Shown: positions 28,883 through 38,140, counted from the stretch's first letter. The stretch is DNA of 64,000 nucleotides from Streptomyces spirodelae (GCF_017676385.1 NZ_JAFFZN010000017.1:1-64000); one strand, 5' to 3'. The notes: generated from the sequence alone by a model not told the origin. Made by a program: numbers and translations.

Positions 28883-31246
28883 TCAGCTCTTGCGGTATCC
28901 CATGTCCTCGTACACCGGGGTGGTGAAGCCGAAGGCGCCCACATTGGCCAGGCCGCGCTTGGCCGCCACCAGCTGGGGCCGCTGGTAGAGCGGAAGCGAA
29001 CCGGCCACCGCCCAGATCCGCTGATCGGCCTTCTCCATCAGCTCCCGGCGCCGCCCGTCGTCCAGCTCGTCCGCGGCCTGTTCGAAGAGCTGGTCGATCC
29101 GGTCGGTGCCGACCCTGGCGTAGTTCTGCTCGACCAGCAGCGAGCCGTCCGATGCGGCCTGCGGCTTGGCGAAGATCGGCCGGGCCTCGGTGGCGGGGAA
29201 GGCCGTCGCGGGCCAGGAGTAGAGCGCCAGGTCGTAGTCGCCAGTGGCGATGTGGTCCTTGAAGTAGCTGTCGTCGGGCACTTCCTTGAGCTGCGTACGG
29301 ATGCCGACCTCGTTGAGCATCCGGGCGATCCGCTTGCCGGTGTCCCTCAGCTGCGCGGTGCCCTTGCCACCCGGCAGGACGAAGCGCAGCGCCAGCGGCT
29401 TCCCCTCCTTGCTGCGTACGGCGCTGGCCGGGTCACCCGCCAGCAGTCGCAGTTCCCGGGCCGTCGCCTGCACCCTCTCCGCCGTCTCCAGCGCCGCCTT
29501 GGCGCGGCTGAGCTTGCGCTCGGAGCCGGCCTGTCTGGCGGAGGCGAGGCTGGAGTGCGCGGACTGCGCGAGGATGGCGCCACGCTGGGCCGTGGCAGAG
29601 ACGGAGAGGCCCAGCGGCTTGTCGACGACCCGGGCGATCTGGGCGGCGGTCAGCCGGACGACGGACGCCTCGGCCTCGGCGCGGTGGGGTGAGCGGGCCC
29701 CGGCCTCGGGCGAGTCCGCCGTACCGGGCTCGGCGGGCCCGCCATCGGCCCGCTTCTCCTTCTCCCCGTCGTCCTTGCCCTTGTCCTTGTCGTGAGCGCT
29801 CTCGGCACGCTCGTCGGCGGCCGAGCCGCCGAGGCCGCCCGGCTTCCAGCCCGCGTCGGCCAGCATGGACTGCGCCGAGTCCACGTCCGCCTTGCCGAAG
29901 ACGCCGCTGTTGTCCCGGTAGCCGTCCTGGTTGACCATCCGCAGGTGGCTGCCGAGCGGCTCGCTCGACAGGCCGGTCCCCGCCAGCGCCTTCTCGGCCA
30001 GCTCCTCGCGGTCGATGGCGTTGGCCACCGCGCGGCGCACCCGCTCATCGGCCAGCGGTCCGCTCGCGCCGTTGAGTGTCAGCTGGGTGTAGGCCGGGTC
30101 GAGCGCGCGCCGCACCTCGTACTTGCTCAGGTGCCGCGCCGCCGAGACGCCGAGGCGCTCGCGGGCCTCCCGCTTGCGCGCCTCGCGCAACTCCGCCTCG
30201 CGCTTGCGGGCCTCCTTGGCCTCCTTCGCGTCCTTGGCGCCCTTGGCGGCGTCCGGGCGCTGGGGGCCGCCCAGCCCGTTCGCCGAGCCGATCCGCCTGG
30301 CCGTCGAAGCGCTGACGTCGGCCACGTCCACCTTGCCCTCGGCCAGCGCCTTGTCCCGCTCGTCGCGCGGTACGGCCGTCAGCACGATGCGGTCGAGCTT
30401 GGCCTTCTCGCCCCACCAGCGTGGGTTGCGCTTGAGGACCGTACGGGAGCGGTCCTTGCCCGCCTTGACGACCCGGAACGGTCCGGCGGCGGCGGGCAGC
30501 GAAGTGCGGACCCCGTCGTTGAAGACCTTCGGGCTCCTCATCGCCTGCTTCGGGTAGAGCGGCGTGAACAGCGAGCGCCAGTCCGCGTAGGGCTTGGCGA
30601 AGACGACCTTGACCTCGTCGGCGTCATCACCCTTGGTGATCTTGTGGATACGGTCGTATCCCGCGTTCCGCGCCGTCCAGTAGGCGTTGTTCTTGCCACG
30701 CAGCGCCTTCCACTGGGCGCGGAAGTCCGCCGCGCCCAGCCGTCGGCCGTCGCTCCAGCGGGCCTTCGGGTTGAGCTTGTAGACAACGGTCTGCCGCGGC
30801 TCGGTCTCGGTCACCTCGGCTTCGCGCAGAAAGTCCTCGTCGATCTGAGGCCGGCCGCGCTTGTCGAGGATGAACAGCGCGGGCAGGGTGGCGGCCGCGA
30901 CCCGCTTGGTGGCGTCGGTCGAGTCCGGCTGGAACACGTTGAAGGTGGTGGGGGCCGCGTCCACCGCCCAGCGCAGGGTGCCGCCGGAGTCGATCCGCTG
31001 CCGCGGGGTGGCCCGTACCTCGCCGCCCGCCTCGCCGGCACCGGCGCGGGCCTCGGCGTCCTGCGAGTCCGAGTCGCCGCACGCGGCCAGCGGTACCGGC
31101 AGCAGCACACCGGCCACGAACATCGCCGCCCAGCGCAGGGTGCGACGCCGGTTTCGGCGGGGCCGGACGGTGGCGTCGCGGCGCGGGGGCTCGCCTGGCT
31201 GTGGCGGCCTCGGGGGCCTTCGTGATTCGGCTGGGACGGCTCGCAT
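28883..31246 (-). CDS. Large family-5 ABC substrate-binding lipoprotein with charged insertions
   Basis: This 787-aa protein starts at ATG 31246 behind GGAGG. A basic N-terminal region of about 37 residues precedes a hydrophobic helix (WAAMFVAGVLLPVPL) and the lipobox PLAAC. The SBP_bac_5 fold is recognisable (LRWAVDAAPTTFNVF, KARWSDGRRLGAADF, RRAVANAIDREELAEKALAG, and NEVGIRTQLKEV late). It is about 200 residues longer than usual because of two charged low-complexity inserts. One is rich in AK/EA/RE near residues 315-345, the other in DK/GE/KR near 470-520. No permease or ATPase gene is adjacent, so it may share another importer or act as a sensor. Peptide binding is inferred. Confidence 0.85.
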   Translation of the reverse strand: MRAVPAESRRPPRPPQPGEPPRRDATVRPRRNRRRTLRWAAMFVAGVLLPVPLAACGDSDSQDAEARAGAGEAGGEVRATPRQRIDSGGTLRWAVDAAPTTFNVFQPDSTDATKRVAAATLPALFILDKRGRPQIDEDFLREAEVTETEPRQTVVYKLNPKARWSDGRRLGAADFRAQWKALRGKNNAYWTARNAGYDRIHKITKGDDADEVKVVFAKPYADWRSLFTPLYPKQAMRSPKVFNDGVRTSLPAAAGPFRVVKAGKDRSRTVLKRNPRWWGEKAKLDRIVLTAVPRDERDKALAEGKVDVADVSASTARRIGSANGLGGPQRPDAAKGAKDAKEAKEARKREAELREARKREARERLGVSAARHLSKYEVRRALDPAYTQLTLNGASGPLADERVRRAVANAIDREELAEKALAGTGLSSEPLGSHLRMVNQDGYRDNSGVFGKADVDSAQSMLADAGWKPGGLGGSAADERAESAHDKDKGKDDGEKEKRADGGPAEPGTADSPEAGARSPHRAEAEASVVRLTAAQIARVVDKPLGLSVSATAQRGAILAQSAHSSLASARQAGSERKLSRAKAALETAERVQATARELRLLAGDPASAVRSKEGKPLALRFVLPGGKGTAQLRDTGKRIARMLNEVGIRTQLKEVPDDSYFKDHIATGDYDLALYSWPATAFPATEARPIFAKPQAASDGSLLVEQNYARVGTDRIDQLFEQAADELDDGRRRELMEKADQRIWAVAGSLPLYQRPQLVAAKRGLANVGAFGFTTPVYEDMGYRKS

Positions 31247-31678
31247 GCTGAAACCTCCGGGGCTGGCCGCGTGCCCGCATCTGTCCACTATTGGCGGCTT
31301 TGGCGGCTCATCACTCTTTTCGACTTTTCACACCACTGAAGGGGAGCCCACACCGGAGACCGGACAGACACGACATACGGAGCACATTTGCCACCCATGC
31401 GGAGCAGTTCCACGGCAGGGCGTGGGGCGTGGGCGTGGGGCGCGCGCCGCCGGCGTTCGCACACCCGTGCCACTCGTATGGAGTCAAGATCGGGGACCCG
31501 CTTCCCCTCCCCGGCCCCGACCCTCGACACCTCCGCACTGCTCCGCGGCTGAAGGCACCCCGCGGGGTCTCGTACGGCGGAAAGGCGTGTCGCACCCTTC
31601 ACAAGCGGGAGTGTGACGCGCAACACTCGCCACGCGCATCGACCACGCCAGCCGCACCACCGCGGAGGTGGGCAAGTC
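31247..31678. promoter_or_regulatory. Divergent intergenic region before the sdh locus
   Basis: About 430 bases separate the divergently transcribed lipoprotein and small conserved gene. No gene with a ribosome-binding site was seen. The stretch near 31300-31340 is locally AT-richer and may hold the promoters. Confidence 0.35.
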
Positions 31679-31978
31679 ATGTCTCTGCACAATTCGTTGC
31701 ACGACGAACTGACAGCCGCTCAGCGCTGTCTGGACGATCTCGCGCGCTGCGTCAGCCGACTGGAGAAGCACGTCGGCAGCGGCCTGGAGATCCGGCGGGT
31801 ACGCAGCGACACCGAGCATCTGAAGGAGTCGCTCGCCCTGCTGTCGGCCACAGCTCCGCGGCCTCGGCCCGAGCCGCACGCCGAGATGGTGACCATCTCC
31901 GACCAGCCCTACGACCCGGGCCTGTGGACGGATGTGGACGACGAGGGGCTCGGAGCGCGCGACCGGCACGCACCGTGA
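31679..31978 (+). CDS. Small conserved Streptomyces protein of unknown function
   Basis: This 99-aa protein starts at ATG 31679 behind GGAGG. The first 65 residues (SLHNSLHDELTAAQRCLDDL and following) are predicted helical and amphipathic with charged heptads, possibly a short coiled coil. The tail contains MVTISDQPYDPGLWTDVDDEG, a motif I associate with homologues in the same position beside sdh. Soluble, no signal peptide. A link to succinate dehydrogenase is suggested only by its location upstream in the same direction. Confidence 0.75.
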   Translation: MSLHNSLHDELTAAQRCLDDLARCVSRLEKHVGSGLEIRRVRSDTEHLKESLALLSATAPRPRPEPHAEMVTISDQPYDPGLWTDVDDEGLGARDRHAP

Positions 31979-32059
31979 CTCGTTGGACAACGAGTCGTTG
32001 AAGGCAGGCCCTTGCTGCCCGGGCCCGCCCTGACCCAGCCGTCTCATCCGGAGAATCCG

Positions 32060-32902
32060 TTGGCCACTGGCACCGAACCCCAACACAAGACACCCCCCGC
32101 GGGCTCCCGGCCCGCGGGCGTGCACACCAGCACACGCGCCGCCATCGCCGAACCGCATCTGCGCACGGACCGCTGGTGGCTCGCGCCCGCCGCGACCGCG
32201 TTCGGTCTGCTGGCGTTCGTCGTCTACTCGACCTGGCGCGCGTTCGCGAACACCGACTACTACCACGCGCCGTACGTCTCGCCGTTCTACTCGCCCTGTC
32301 TGGCCGACAATTGCGCGACCATGAAGGGCGGGCCCAACTGGGGTCTGTTCGGCGAATGGTGGGGCCTGTCGCCCGCACTGATCATTCTGATCTTCCCGCT
32401 GGGCTTCCGGCTCACCTGCTACTACTACCGCAAGGCGTACTACCGCGGTTTCTGGGCCTCACCCCCGGCCTGCGCGGTGGCCGAACCGCACAAGAAGTAC
32501 ACGGGCGAGACCCGCTTCCCGCTGATCCTGCAGAACATCCACCGCTACTTCTTCTACGCGGCGATGCTGGTCGCGGTGATCCTCACCTGGGACACCGTGC
32601 TCGGCTTCCGGAACGAGAAGTACGAGTGGGGCCACATGGGTCTGGGCACGCTGGTCTTCCTCGCCAACATCGGGCTGATCTGGGCGTACACCCTCTCCTG
32701 CCACTCCTGCCGGCACATCGTCGGCGGCAGGCTGCGGCACTTCTCCAAGCACCCGGTGCGCTACCGGCTGTGGGGCTGGGTCGGAAAGCTCAACGAGCGG
32801 CACATGCTGCTCGCCTGGGCCTCGTTGCTCAGCGTGGCGCTGGCGGACTTCTACGTCTACCTGCTGGCCACCGGCACCATCACCGACCCGCGGCTCTTCT
32901 GA
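32060..32902 (+). CDS. Succinate dehydrogenase membrane anchor (Rv0249c-like cytochrome b subunit)
   Basis: This 280-aa protein is predicted from TTG 32060 with GGAG upstream; the frame is open a little further upstream. Five membrane segments are visible (around LAPAATAFGLLAFVVYS, LSPALIILIFPLGF, FFYAAMLVAVILTW, LGTLVFLANIGLIWAY and LLAWASLLSVALADFYVYLL). Several His residues (NIHRY, HMG, CHSCRH, RHMLLAW) could ligate heme. It resembles the single large anchor of the mycobacterial Sdh1 complex rather than classical SdhC/SdhD. It should anchor the two downstream subunits and pass electrons to menaquinone. Confidence 0.85.
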   Translation: MATGTEPQHKTPPAGSRPAGVHTSTRAAIAEPHLRTDRWWLAPAATAFGLLAFVVYSTWRAFANTDYYHAPYVSPFYSPCLADNCATMKGGPNWGLFGEWWGLSPALIILIFPLGFRLTCYYYRKAYYRGFWASPPACAVAEPHKKYTGETRFPLILQNIHRYFFYAAMLVAVILTWDTVLGFRNEKYEWGHMGLGTLVFLANIGLIWAYTLSCHSCRHIVGGRLRHFSKHPVRYRLWGWVGKLNERHMLLAWASLLSVALADFYVYLLATGTITDPRLF

Positions 32903-32918
32903 GAGGGACTTGAGCGAC

Positions 32919-34901
32919 ATGGCACACGTCGAACGACACCAGTGGGACGTCGTCATCGTCGGCGCGGGCGGCGCCGGACTGCGGGCCGCGATCGAGGCCC
33001 GGGAGCAGGGCTTGCGCACCGCGGTGATCTGCAAGTCCCTCTTCGGCAAGGCCCACACAGTGATGGCCGAGGGCGGCATCGCCGCCAGCATGGGCAACGT
33101 CAACGAGGGCGACAACTGGCAGGTGCACTTCCGCGACACCATGCGCGGCGGCAAGTTCCTCAACCAGTGGCGAATGGCCGAACTGCACGCACGCGAGGCA
33201 CCCGAGCGGGTGTGGGAGCTGGAGACCTGGGGCGCGCTGTTCGACCGCACACCGGACGGCCGGATCTCGCAGCGGAACTTCGGCGGGCACGAGTACCCGC
33301 GGCTGGCCCACGTCGGCGACCGTACGGGCCTGGAGCTGATCCGTACGCTCCAGCAGAAGGTCGTCTCCCTCCAGCAGGAGGACTTCAAGGAGAGCGGCGA
33401 CTACGAGGCCCGGATCAAGGTCTTCCAGGAGTGCACCGTCACCCAGATCCTGAAAGAGCACAACCCGGAGGACGGGGAGCCGGACCGGGTCTCCGGGGTC
33501 TTCTGCTACGAGCGGGAGAGCGGCCGGTTCTTCGTGCTGGAGGCACCGGCGGTGGTGCTGGCCACCGGCGGTATCGGCAAGTCGTTCAAGGTGACCTCCA
33601 ACTCCTGGGAGTACACCGGGGACGGGCACGCGCTGGCGCTGCTGGCCGGGGCCTCACTGATCAACATGGAGTTCGTCCAGTTCCACCCCACCGGGATGGT
33701 CTGGCCGCCGTCGGTGAAGGGCATCCTGGTCACCGAGTCGGTGCGCGGCGACGGCGGGGTGCTGCGCAACGCCGAGGGCGAGCGCTTCATGTTCGACTAC
33801 GTCCCGGACGTCTTCAAGGAGAAGTACGCCGAGTCCGAGCAGGAGGCCGACGGCTGGTACGAGGACCCCGACAACCACCGCCGCCCGCCCGAGCTGCTGC
33901 CCCGCGACGAGGTGGCGCGCGCCATCAACGCCGAGGTCAAGGCCGGGCGCGGCTCCCCGCACGGCGGTGTCTTCCTGGACGTCTCCACCCGGATGCCCGC
34001 CGAGACGATCAAACGGCGGCTGCCCTCCATGCACCACCAGTTCAGGGAGCTGGCCGACGTCGACATCACGGCCGAGCCCATGGAGGTCGGCCCCACCTGC
34101 CACTACGTGATGGGCGGCGTGGACGTCGACTCGGACACCGCGGCAGCCCGCGGCGTACCCGGGCTGTTCGCCGCCGGCGAGGTCGCAGGCGGTATGCACG
34201 GCTCCAACCGGCTGGGCGGCAACTCCCTCTCCGACCTGCTGGTCTTCGGCCGCCGCGCGGGGCTGTACGCGGCTCAGTACGCGCGGGAGCACGCCGGATC
34301 GCGCCCCCGGGTGGGTGACGAGCAGATCGACGGGGCGGCCGCCGAGGCGCTGCGTCCCTTCGGCGTCGGCTCCGCGAAGGCCGACGAGGAGGCGCAGGGC
34401 CCGGCCGAGAACCCGTACACGGTCCACCAGGAGCTCCAGCGGTCCATGAACGACCTGGTGGGCATCATCCGCCGCGAGGAGGAGATGTCCGAGGCGCTGG
34501 AGCGGCTGGCCGAACTGCGGGAGCGCGCCCGCCGCGCCAAGGTGGAGGGGCACCGGCAGTTCAACCCGGGCTGGCACCTCGCCCTCGACCTGCGCAACAT
34601 GCTGCTGGTGAGCGAGTGCGTGGCCCGCGCCGCGCTGAACCGTACGGAGTCGCGCGGCGGCCACACCCGCGACGACTTCCCCGAGATGGACCGCGAATGG
34701 CGGCGCGCCAACCTCGTCTGCACGCTGGCGGCCGCCGAGGGCGCGGCAGGGGCAGCGGGCGGGGACGCGGAGGCCGGCCGCGCCGGGCGGATCGCGCTGC
34801 GGCGCCGTGAGATGCCGCCGATCCGCAAGGACCTCCTTGAGCTGTTCGAGAAGGAGGAGTTGATCAAGTACCTGACCGACGAGGAGCTGACGAGCGAGTG
34901 A
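32919..34901 (+). CDS. sdhA: Succinate dehydrogenase flavoprotein subunit (Sdh1/Rv0248c type)
   Basis: This 660-aa FAD subunit oxidises succinate to fumarate at the cytoplasmic face. The dinucleotide-binding motif VGAGGAGLRAAIEA is at residues 11-24, followed by KAHTVMAEGGIAAS, where the His attaches FAD covalently. FHPTG and the substrate-binding HYVMGG are present, as is the C-terminal SNRLGGNSLSDLLVFG. ATG 32919 was chosen, since GAGAGGG lies about 10 bases upstream; TTG 32910 is an in-frame alternative. The tail contains an Ala/Gly-rich insert near residues 610-630. Its stop overlaps the sdhB start. Confidence 0.95.
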   Translation: MAHVERHQWDVVIVGAGGAGLRAAIEAREQGLRTAVICKSLFGKAHTVMAEGGIAASMGNVNEGDNWQVHFRDTMRGGKFLNQWRMAELHAREAPERVWELETWGALFDRTPDGRISQRNFGGHEYPRLAHVGDRTGLELIRTLQQKVVSLQQEDFKESGDYEARIKVFQECTVTQILKEHNPEDGEPDRVSGVFCYERESGRFFVLEAPAVVLATGGIGKSFKVTSNSWEYTGDGHALALLAGASLINMEFVQFHPTGMVWPPSVKGILVTESVRGDGGVLRNAEGERFMFDYVPDVFKEKYAESEQEADGWYEDPDNHRRPPELLPRDEVARAINAEVKAGRGSPHGGVFLDVSTRMPAETIKRRLPSMHHQFRELADVDITAEPMEVGPTCHYVMGGVDVDSDTAAARGVPGLFAAGEVAGGMHGSNRLGGNSLSDLLVFGRRAGLYAAQYAREHAGSRPRVGDEQIDGAAAEALRPFGVGSAKADEEAQGPAENPYTVHQELQRSMNDLVGIIRREEEMSEALERLAELRERARRAKVEGHRQFNPGWHLALDLRNMLLVSECVARAALNRTESRGGHTRDDFPEMDREWRRANLVCTLAAAEGAAGAAGGDAEAGRAGRIALRRREMPPIRKDLLELFEKEELIKYLTDEELTSE

Positions 34902-35758
34902 CTACGGACGTACATCATGGCGCGGGCCCGGGAAGTGAGGGCATCGGCGGCGCGGTGAGCGGCGAGGCCCCGGACGCGACGCGGCCGGAGACCAGCTACG
35001 ACGCGCACTTCAAGGTCTGGCGCGGCGATGTGGACGGCGGCGGCCTGGAGGACTTCACCGTCGAGGTGAACGAGGGCGAGGTCGTCCTCGACATCATCCA
35101 CCGTCTGCAGGCCACTCAGGCTCCCGACCTCGCGGTCCGCTGGAACTGCAAGGCGGGCAAGTGCGGCTCGTGCAGCGCGGAGATCAACGGCCGGCCCCGG
35201 CTGCTGTGCATGACCCGCATGTCGGTCTTCGACCGCGCCGAGACCGTCACCGTCACCCCCCTGCGGACCTTCCCCGTGGTCAGGGACCTGGTGACCGACG
35301 TCGGCTTCAACTACGAGAAGGCCAGGCAGGTCCCGTCCTTCGTGCCGCCGCCCGGACTGGGGCCCGGTGAGTACCGGATGCAGCAGGAGGACGTCGGGCG
35401 CTCCCAGGAGTTCCGCAAGTGCATCGAGTGCTTCCTGTGCCAGGACACCTGCCATGTGGTCCGGGACCACGAGGAGAACAAGCGGGCCTTCGCAGGACCG
35501 CGCTTCCTGATGCGGGTCGCCGAGCTGGACATGCACCCGCTGGACGCCGCCGAGGACGCCGGTCTCGACCGCAAGTCCACCGCGCAGGACGAGCACGGCC
35601 TCGGCTACTGCAACATCACCAAGTGCTGCACGGAGGTCTGCCCGGAGAACATCAAGATCACCGACAACGCCCTGATCCCGCTCAAGGAACGGGCCGCCGA
35701 CCGCAAGTACGACCCGCTGGTCTGGCTCGGCAACAAGATCCGCCGCCGTACGACATAG
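34898..35758 (+). CDS. sdhB: Succinate dehydrogenase iron-sulfur subunit (Sdh1/Rv0247c type)
   Basis: This 286-aa protein starts at GTG 34898 overlapping the sdhA stop by four bases. The plant-type [2Fe-2S] cluster site is CKAGKCGSC with a later Cys in RLLC (about residues 85-105). The C-terminal ferredoxin domain has CIECFLCQDTC and CNITKCCTEVCP for the [4Fe-4S] and [3Fe-4S] clusters. A 30-residue acidic Gly-rich N-terminal extension precedes the domain. It links FAD in SdhA to the membrane anchor. Confidence 0.95.
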   Translation: MTTDVHHGAGPGSEGIGGAVSGEAPDATRPETSYDAHFKVWRGDVDGGGLEDFTVEVNEGEVVLDIIHRLQATQAPDLAVRWNCKAGKCGSCSAEINGRPRLLCMTRMSVFDRAETVTVTPLRTFPVVRDLVTDVGFNYEKARQVPSFVPPPGLGPGEYRMQQEDVGRSQEFRKCIECFLCQDTCHVVRDHEENKRAFAGPRFLMRVAELDMHPLDAAEDAGLDRKSTAQDEHGLGYCNITKCCTEVCPENIKITDNALIPLKERAADRKYDPLVWLGNKIRRRTT

Positions 35759-35816
35759 CACGGCGCCGGATCGCAGGTCAGGGCGGCGAGGCGGCGGGCT
35801 GAGCGGGCCCGGCGGC

Positions 35817-35855
35817 CGGCCGGTGACATTCGACTTTCGGCAGTGTCACCGGCCG
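35817..35855 (+). terminator. 12-bp perfect inverted repeat after sdhB
   Basis: CGGCCGGTGACA (35817-35828) and TGTCACCGGCCG (35844-35855) are separated by 15 bases. The repeat begins 59 bases after the sdhB stop and ends just before the putative -10 of the kinase gene. It may terminate sdh, act as operator for the kinase gene, or do both. Confidence 0.6.
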
Positions 35856-35866
35856 CCCGGACCTCT

Positions 35867-35872
35867 TACCGT
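35867..35872 (+). promoter_or_regulatory. Putative -10 box (TACCGT) for a leaderless kinase mRNA
   Basis: TACCGT lies exactly seven bases before GTG 35880, with no Shine-Dalgarno sequence. In Streptomyces this arrangement places the transcription start at the first base of the start codon. Confidence 0.5.
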
Positions 35873-35879
35873 CGCATAC

Positions 35880-37346
35880 GTGACCGAAAGACGCAGTCAG
35901 CTCATCACCAGCGCCCTCACCGCTGCCGCGGGTGCGGCGGCGGTCCTCGGGGTGCTCGCCTCGCCGTGGTGGACCGCGGTGACCGCCTGCTGCTCGTTCC
36001 TCGCGGGGCGGCGCCCGGGCGTGGGCCCCTCCCGGCAGGAGGCCGGGGGAGCCCTGATACCCGCGCTCTTCCTGGCCGGCTCCCTCGCCGCGAGCATGAC
36101 GGCGGCCCTCACCCACCCCGCCTGGCTCACGCCGGGCACCCGGTTCGTGGCGGTGGCGCTCACAGCGGGTGCGCTCTCCTGGTGCGCCGGCCGCTTCTGG
36201 CGGCAGTACCAGGAGCTGGCCCGCGCCGGCTGGGAGCGGGCCGAACAGCTCGCACGGCAACGTGAGCTGGTGGCCGGCCAGGCCCGGCTGCGCGAGCGGT
36301 CCCGTATCGCACAGGACATGCACGACGCCCTCGGCCACGAGCTGAGCCTGCTCGCCCTCTCCGCGAGCGCCCTCAAACTGGCCGACGGCCTGAGCGCGGA
36401 ACACCGCAGGGCGGCCGAGGAGATCAGAGGCCGCGCCGAGACGGCGGTCGACCGGCTCGGCGAAGTCATCGGTGTCCTGCGGGAGACGGAACAGGACGCC
36501 CCCACCCGGCCGCAGGACACCGGCGTCACGGACCTGGTCGAGGAGGCGGCGGCCGCCGGGCTGGCCGTCACCGCGCGGATCGAGGGCGACCCGGACGACG
36601 CACGGAACGCCCTGCCTCCGCACACCCTGCGGGCCGCGCACCGCGTGGTGCAGGAGTCGCTGACGAACGTCGTCAAGCACGCGCCGGGCGCCACCGCCAC
36701 GGTCACGGTGGAGTACGGAGCGGACGAGACACGGGTGGCCGTGGAGAACGGCCCCGCCGCTGCGCCGCCCTACAGGCCGTCCGAGAGGGCGGGCGCCCGG
36801 CCGGGGCTCGGCGGGCGCGGGCTGATCGGGCTCGACGAGCGGGTACGGCTGGCAGGCGGGACCTTTCACTGGGGGCCGCGTCCCGACGACGGCTTCACCG
36901 TGCGGGCCACACTCCCCCACACCCGCGCACCCCAGCCGCCGAGCGCCCCGACCACGCCACCCGCGCCCTTCCAGGAGCAGCGGCACGCCCGCCGCAGACT
37001 GGGGCGTACGGCACTCGCCGCCGTCACCGCCTGCCTGGCGCTGGGCGCCCTGCTGGGCGGGGCGCTGACCTGGTGGGACATGCTGGTGACCAAGCGCGCT
37101 GTGCTACCGGCCGAGGACTTCGGCCGGCTCCGTGCCGGGCAGCAGCGGGAGCAGATCGCCCCGCACCTGCCCGCCGAGCAGACCCGGCACCGGCCCGCAC
37201 ACACCCCGCCACCGCCACAGGGAGCCGGAATCACATGCGAGTTCTACGCGATGACAGCCAACCCGTTCGACGACCGCTCAGGAGATGTCTACCGGCTCTG
37301 CTTCCGCTCGGACACACTGGTCTCGGCCGAGGCGCTGCGCCCGTGA
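35880..37346 (+). CDS. Sensor histidine kinase with C-terminal extracytoplasmic extension
   Basis: This 488-aa kinase begins at GTG 35880. About four N-terminal helices are followed by a linker and the HisKA_3 phosphoacceptor region (RSRIAQDMHDALGHELSLL), then an ATPase domain with N-box QESLTNVVKHA and G-box GLGGRGLIGLDERV. Unusually, after the ATPase domain there is a Pro-rich linker, another membrane helix (ALAAVTACLALGALLGGAL), and a C-terminal domain of about 85 residues with two Cys that should lie outside the cell. It forms a two-component pair with the downstream response regulator. Confidence 0.88.
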   Translation: MTERRSQLITSALTAAAGAAAVLGVLASPWWTAVTACCSFLAGRRPGVGPSRQEAGGALIPALFLAGSLAASMTAALTHPAWLTPGTRFVAVALTAGALSWCAGRFWRQYQELARAGWERAEQLARQRELVAGQARLRERSRIAQDMHDALGHELSLLALSASALKLADGLSAEHRRAAEEIRGRAETAVDRLGEVIGVLRETEQDAPTRPQDTGVTDLVEEAAAAGLAVTARIEGDPDDARNALPPHTLRAAHRVVQESLTNVVKHAPGATATVTVEYGADETRVAVENGPAAAPPYRPSERAGARPGLGGRGLIGLDERVRLAGGTFHWGPRPDDGFTVRATLPHTRAPQPPSAPTTPPAPFQEQRHARRRLGRTALAAVTACLALGALLGGALTWWDMLVTKRAVLPAEDFGRLRAGQQREQIAPHLPAEQTRHRPAHTPPPPQGAGITCEFYAMTANPFDDRSGDVYRLCFRSDTLVSAEALRP

Positions 37347-37434
37347 GGCCCGCCGGGATGAAGCCCGCCGCGGCGGAGGACGTCGCTGGGAGGCCCGCCG
37401 CGATGAGGGACGTCACTTTGAGGGACGCCGCCCG

Positions 37435-38112
37435 ATGACCGCACCGACGATCCGGGTCCTGATCGCCGACGACGAGCCCATGGTCCGCACCGGAGTGCGG
37501 ACCATTCTGGCCACGGACCCCGCCATCGAGGTCGTCGCCGAGGCGGGCGACGGGCACGAGGCGGTGGAACTGGCGCGCAGGCACCGCCCCGACGTGGCCG
37601 TGCTCGACATCCGGATGCCCAAGGCCGACGGCATCGAGGCGTTGACCGCGCTCGGCCGGGCCGTGCCCGACACCCGTGCCGTCATCCTGACGACGTTCGG
37701 GGAGGACGACTACATCCTCCGGGCACTCGGCGGAGGGGCGGCGGGTTTCCTGGTCAAGGCCGGAGAACCGGAGGAACTGCTCGCGGGCGTACGGGCGGTG
37801 GCCGACGGCGCCGCCTACCTCTCGCCCAAGGTGGCGGCCCGCGTCGTCGCCCACCTGGCGACAACCGGCGCCGGAGCCGCAGCCGGCCGCCGCTCCTCCG
37901 CGCGGGCCCGGGTCGACGCGCTGACCGACCGCGAGCGGGAGGTCCTCTCCCACCTGGGAGCCGGACTGTCCAACGCGCAGATCGCACGGCGCCTGCGCGT
38001 GGTGGAGGGCACGGTGAAGGCCCACGTCAGCGCCGTCCTCGCGGGGTTGGGCGTGGACAACCGCGCGGCGGCGGCCGTGGTGGCGTACGAGGCGGGCCTG
38101 GTACCGCGCTAG
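37435..38112 (+). CDS. LuxR/NarL-family response regulator
   Basis: This 225-aa protein starts at ATG 37435 behind GAGGGA. The receiver domain has acidic pocket ADDEP, phosphoacceptor Asp in VAVLDIRMP, conserved Thr in ILTTFGEDDY and Lys in FLVKAG. The C-terminal helix-turn-helix is ALTDREREVLSHLGAGLSNAQIARRL...VEGTVKAHVSAVLAGL. It is the partner of the kinase 88 bases upstream. Proximity to the lasso peptide operon makes it a candidate regulator of that operon, which is inference. Confidence 0.92.
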   Translation: MTAPTIRVLIADDEPMVRTGVRTILATDPAIEVVAEAGDGHEAVELARRHRPDVAVLDIRMPKADGIEALTALGRAVPDTRAVILTTFGEDDYILRALGGGAAGFLVKAGEPEELLAGVRAVADGAAYLSPKVAARVVAHLATTGAGAAAGRRSSARARVDALTDREREVLSHLGAGLSNAQIARRLRVVEGTVKAHVSAVLAGLGVDNRAAAAVVAYEAGLVPR

Positions 38113-38118
38113 GGGCGC

Positions 38119-38140
38119 GGGGGCTGCGCGTTCAGCCCCC
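38119..38140. terminator. Bidirectional terminator between converging genes
   Basis: Arms GGGGGCTG (38119-38126) and CAGCCCCC (38133-38140) pair perfectly. The hairpin lies between the response regulator stop and the PAP2 gene and overlaps the PAP2 stop codon. Confidence 0.6.
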
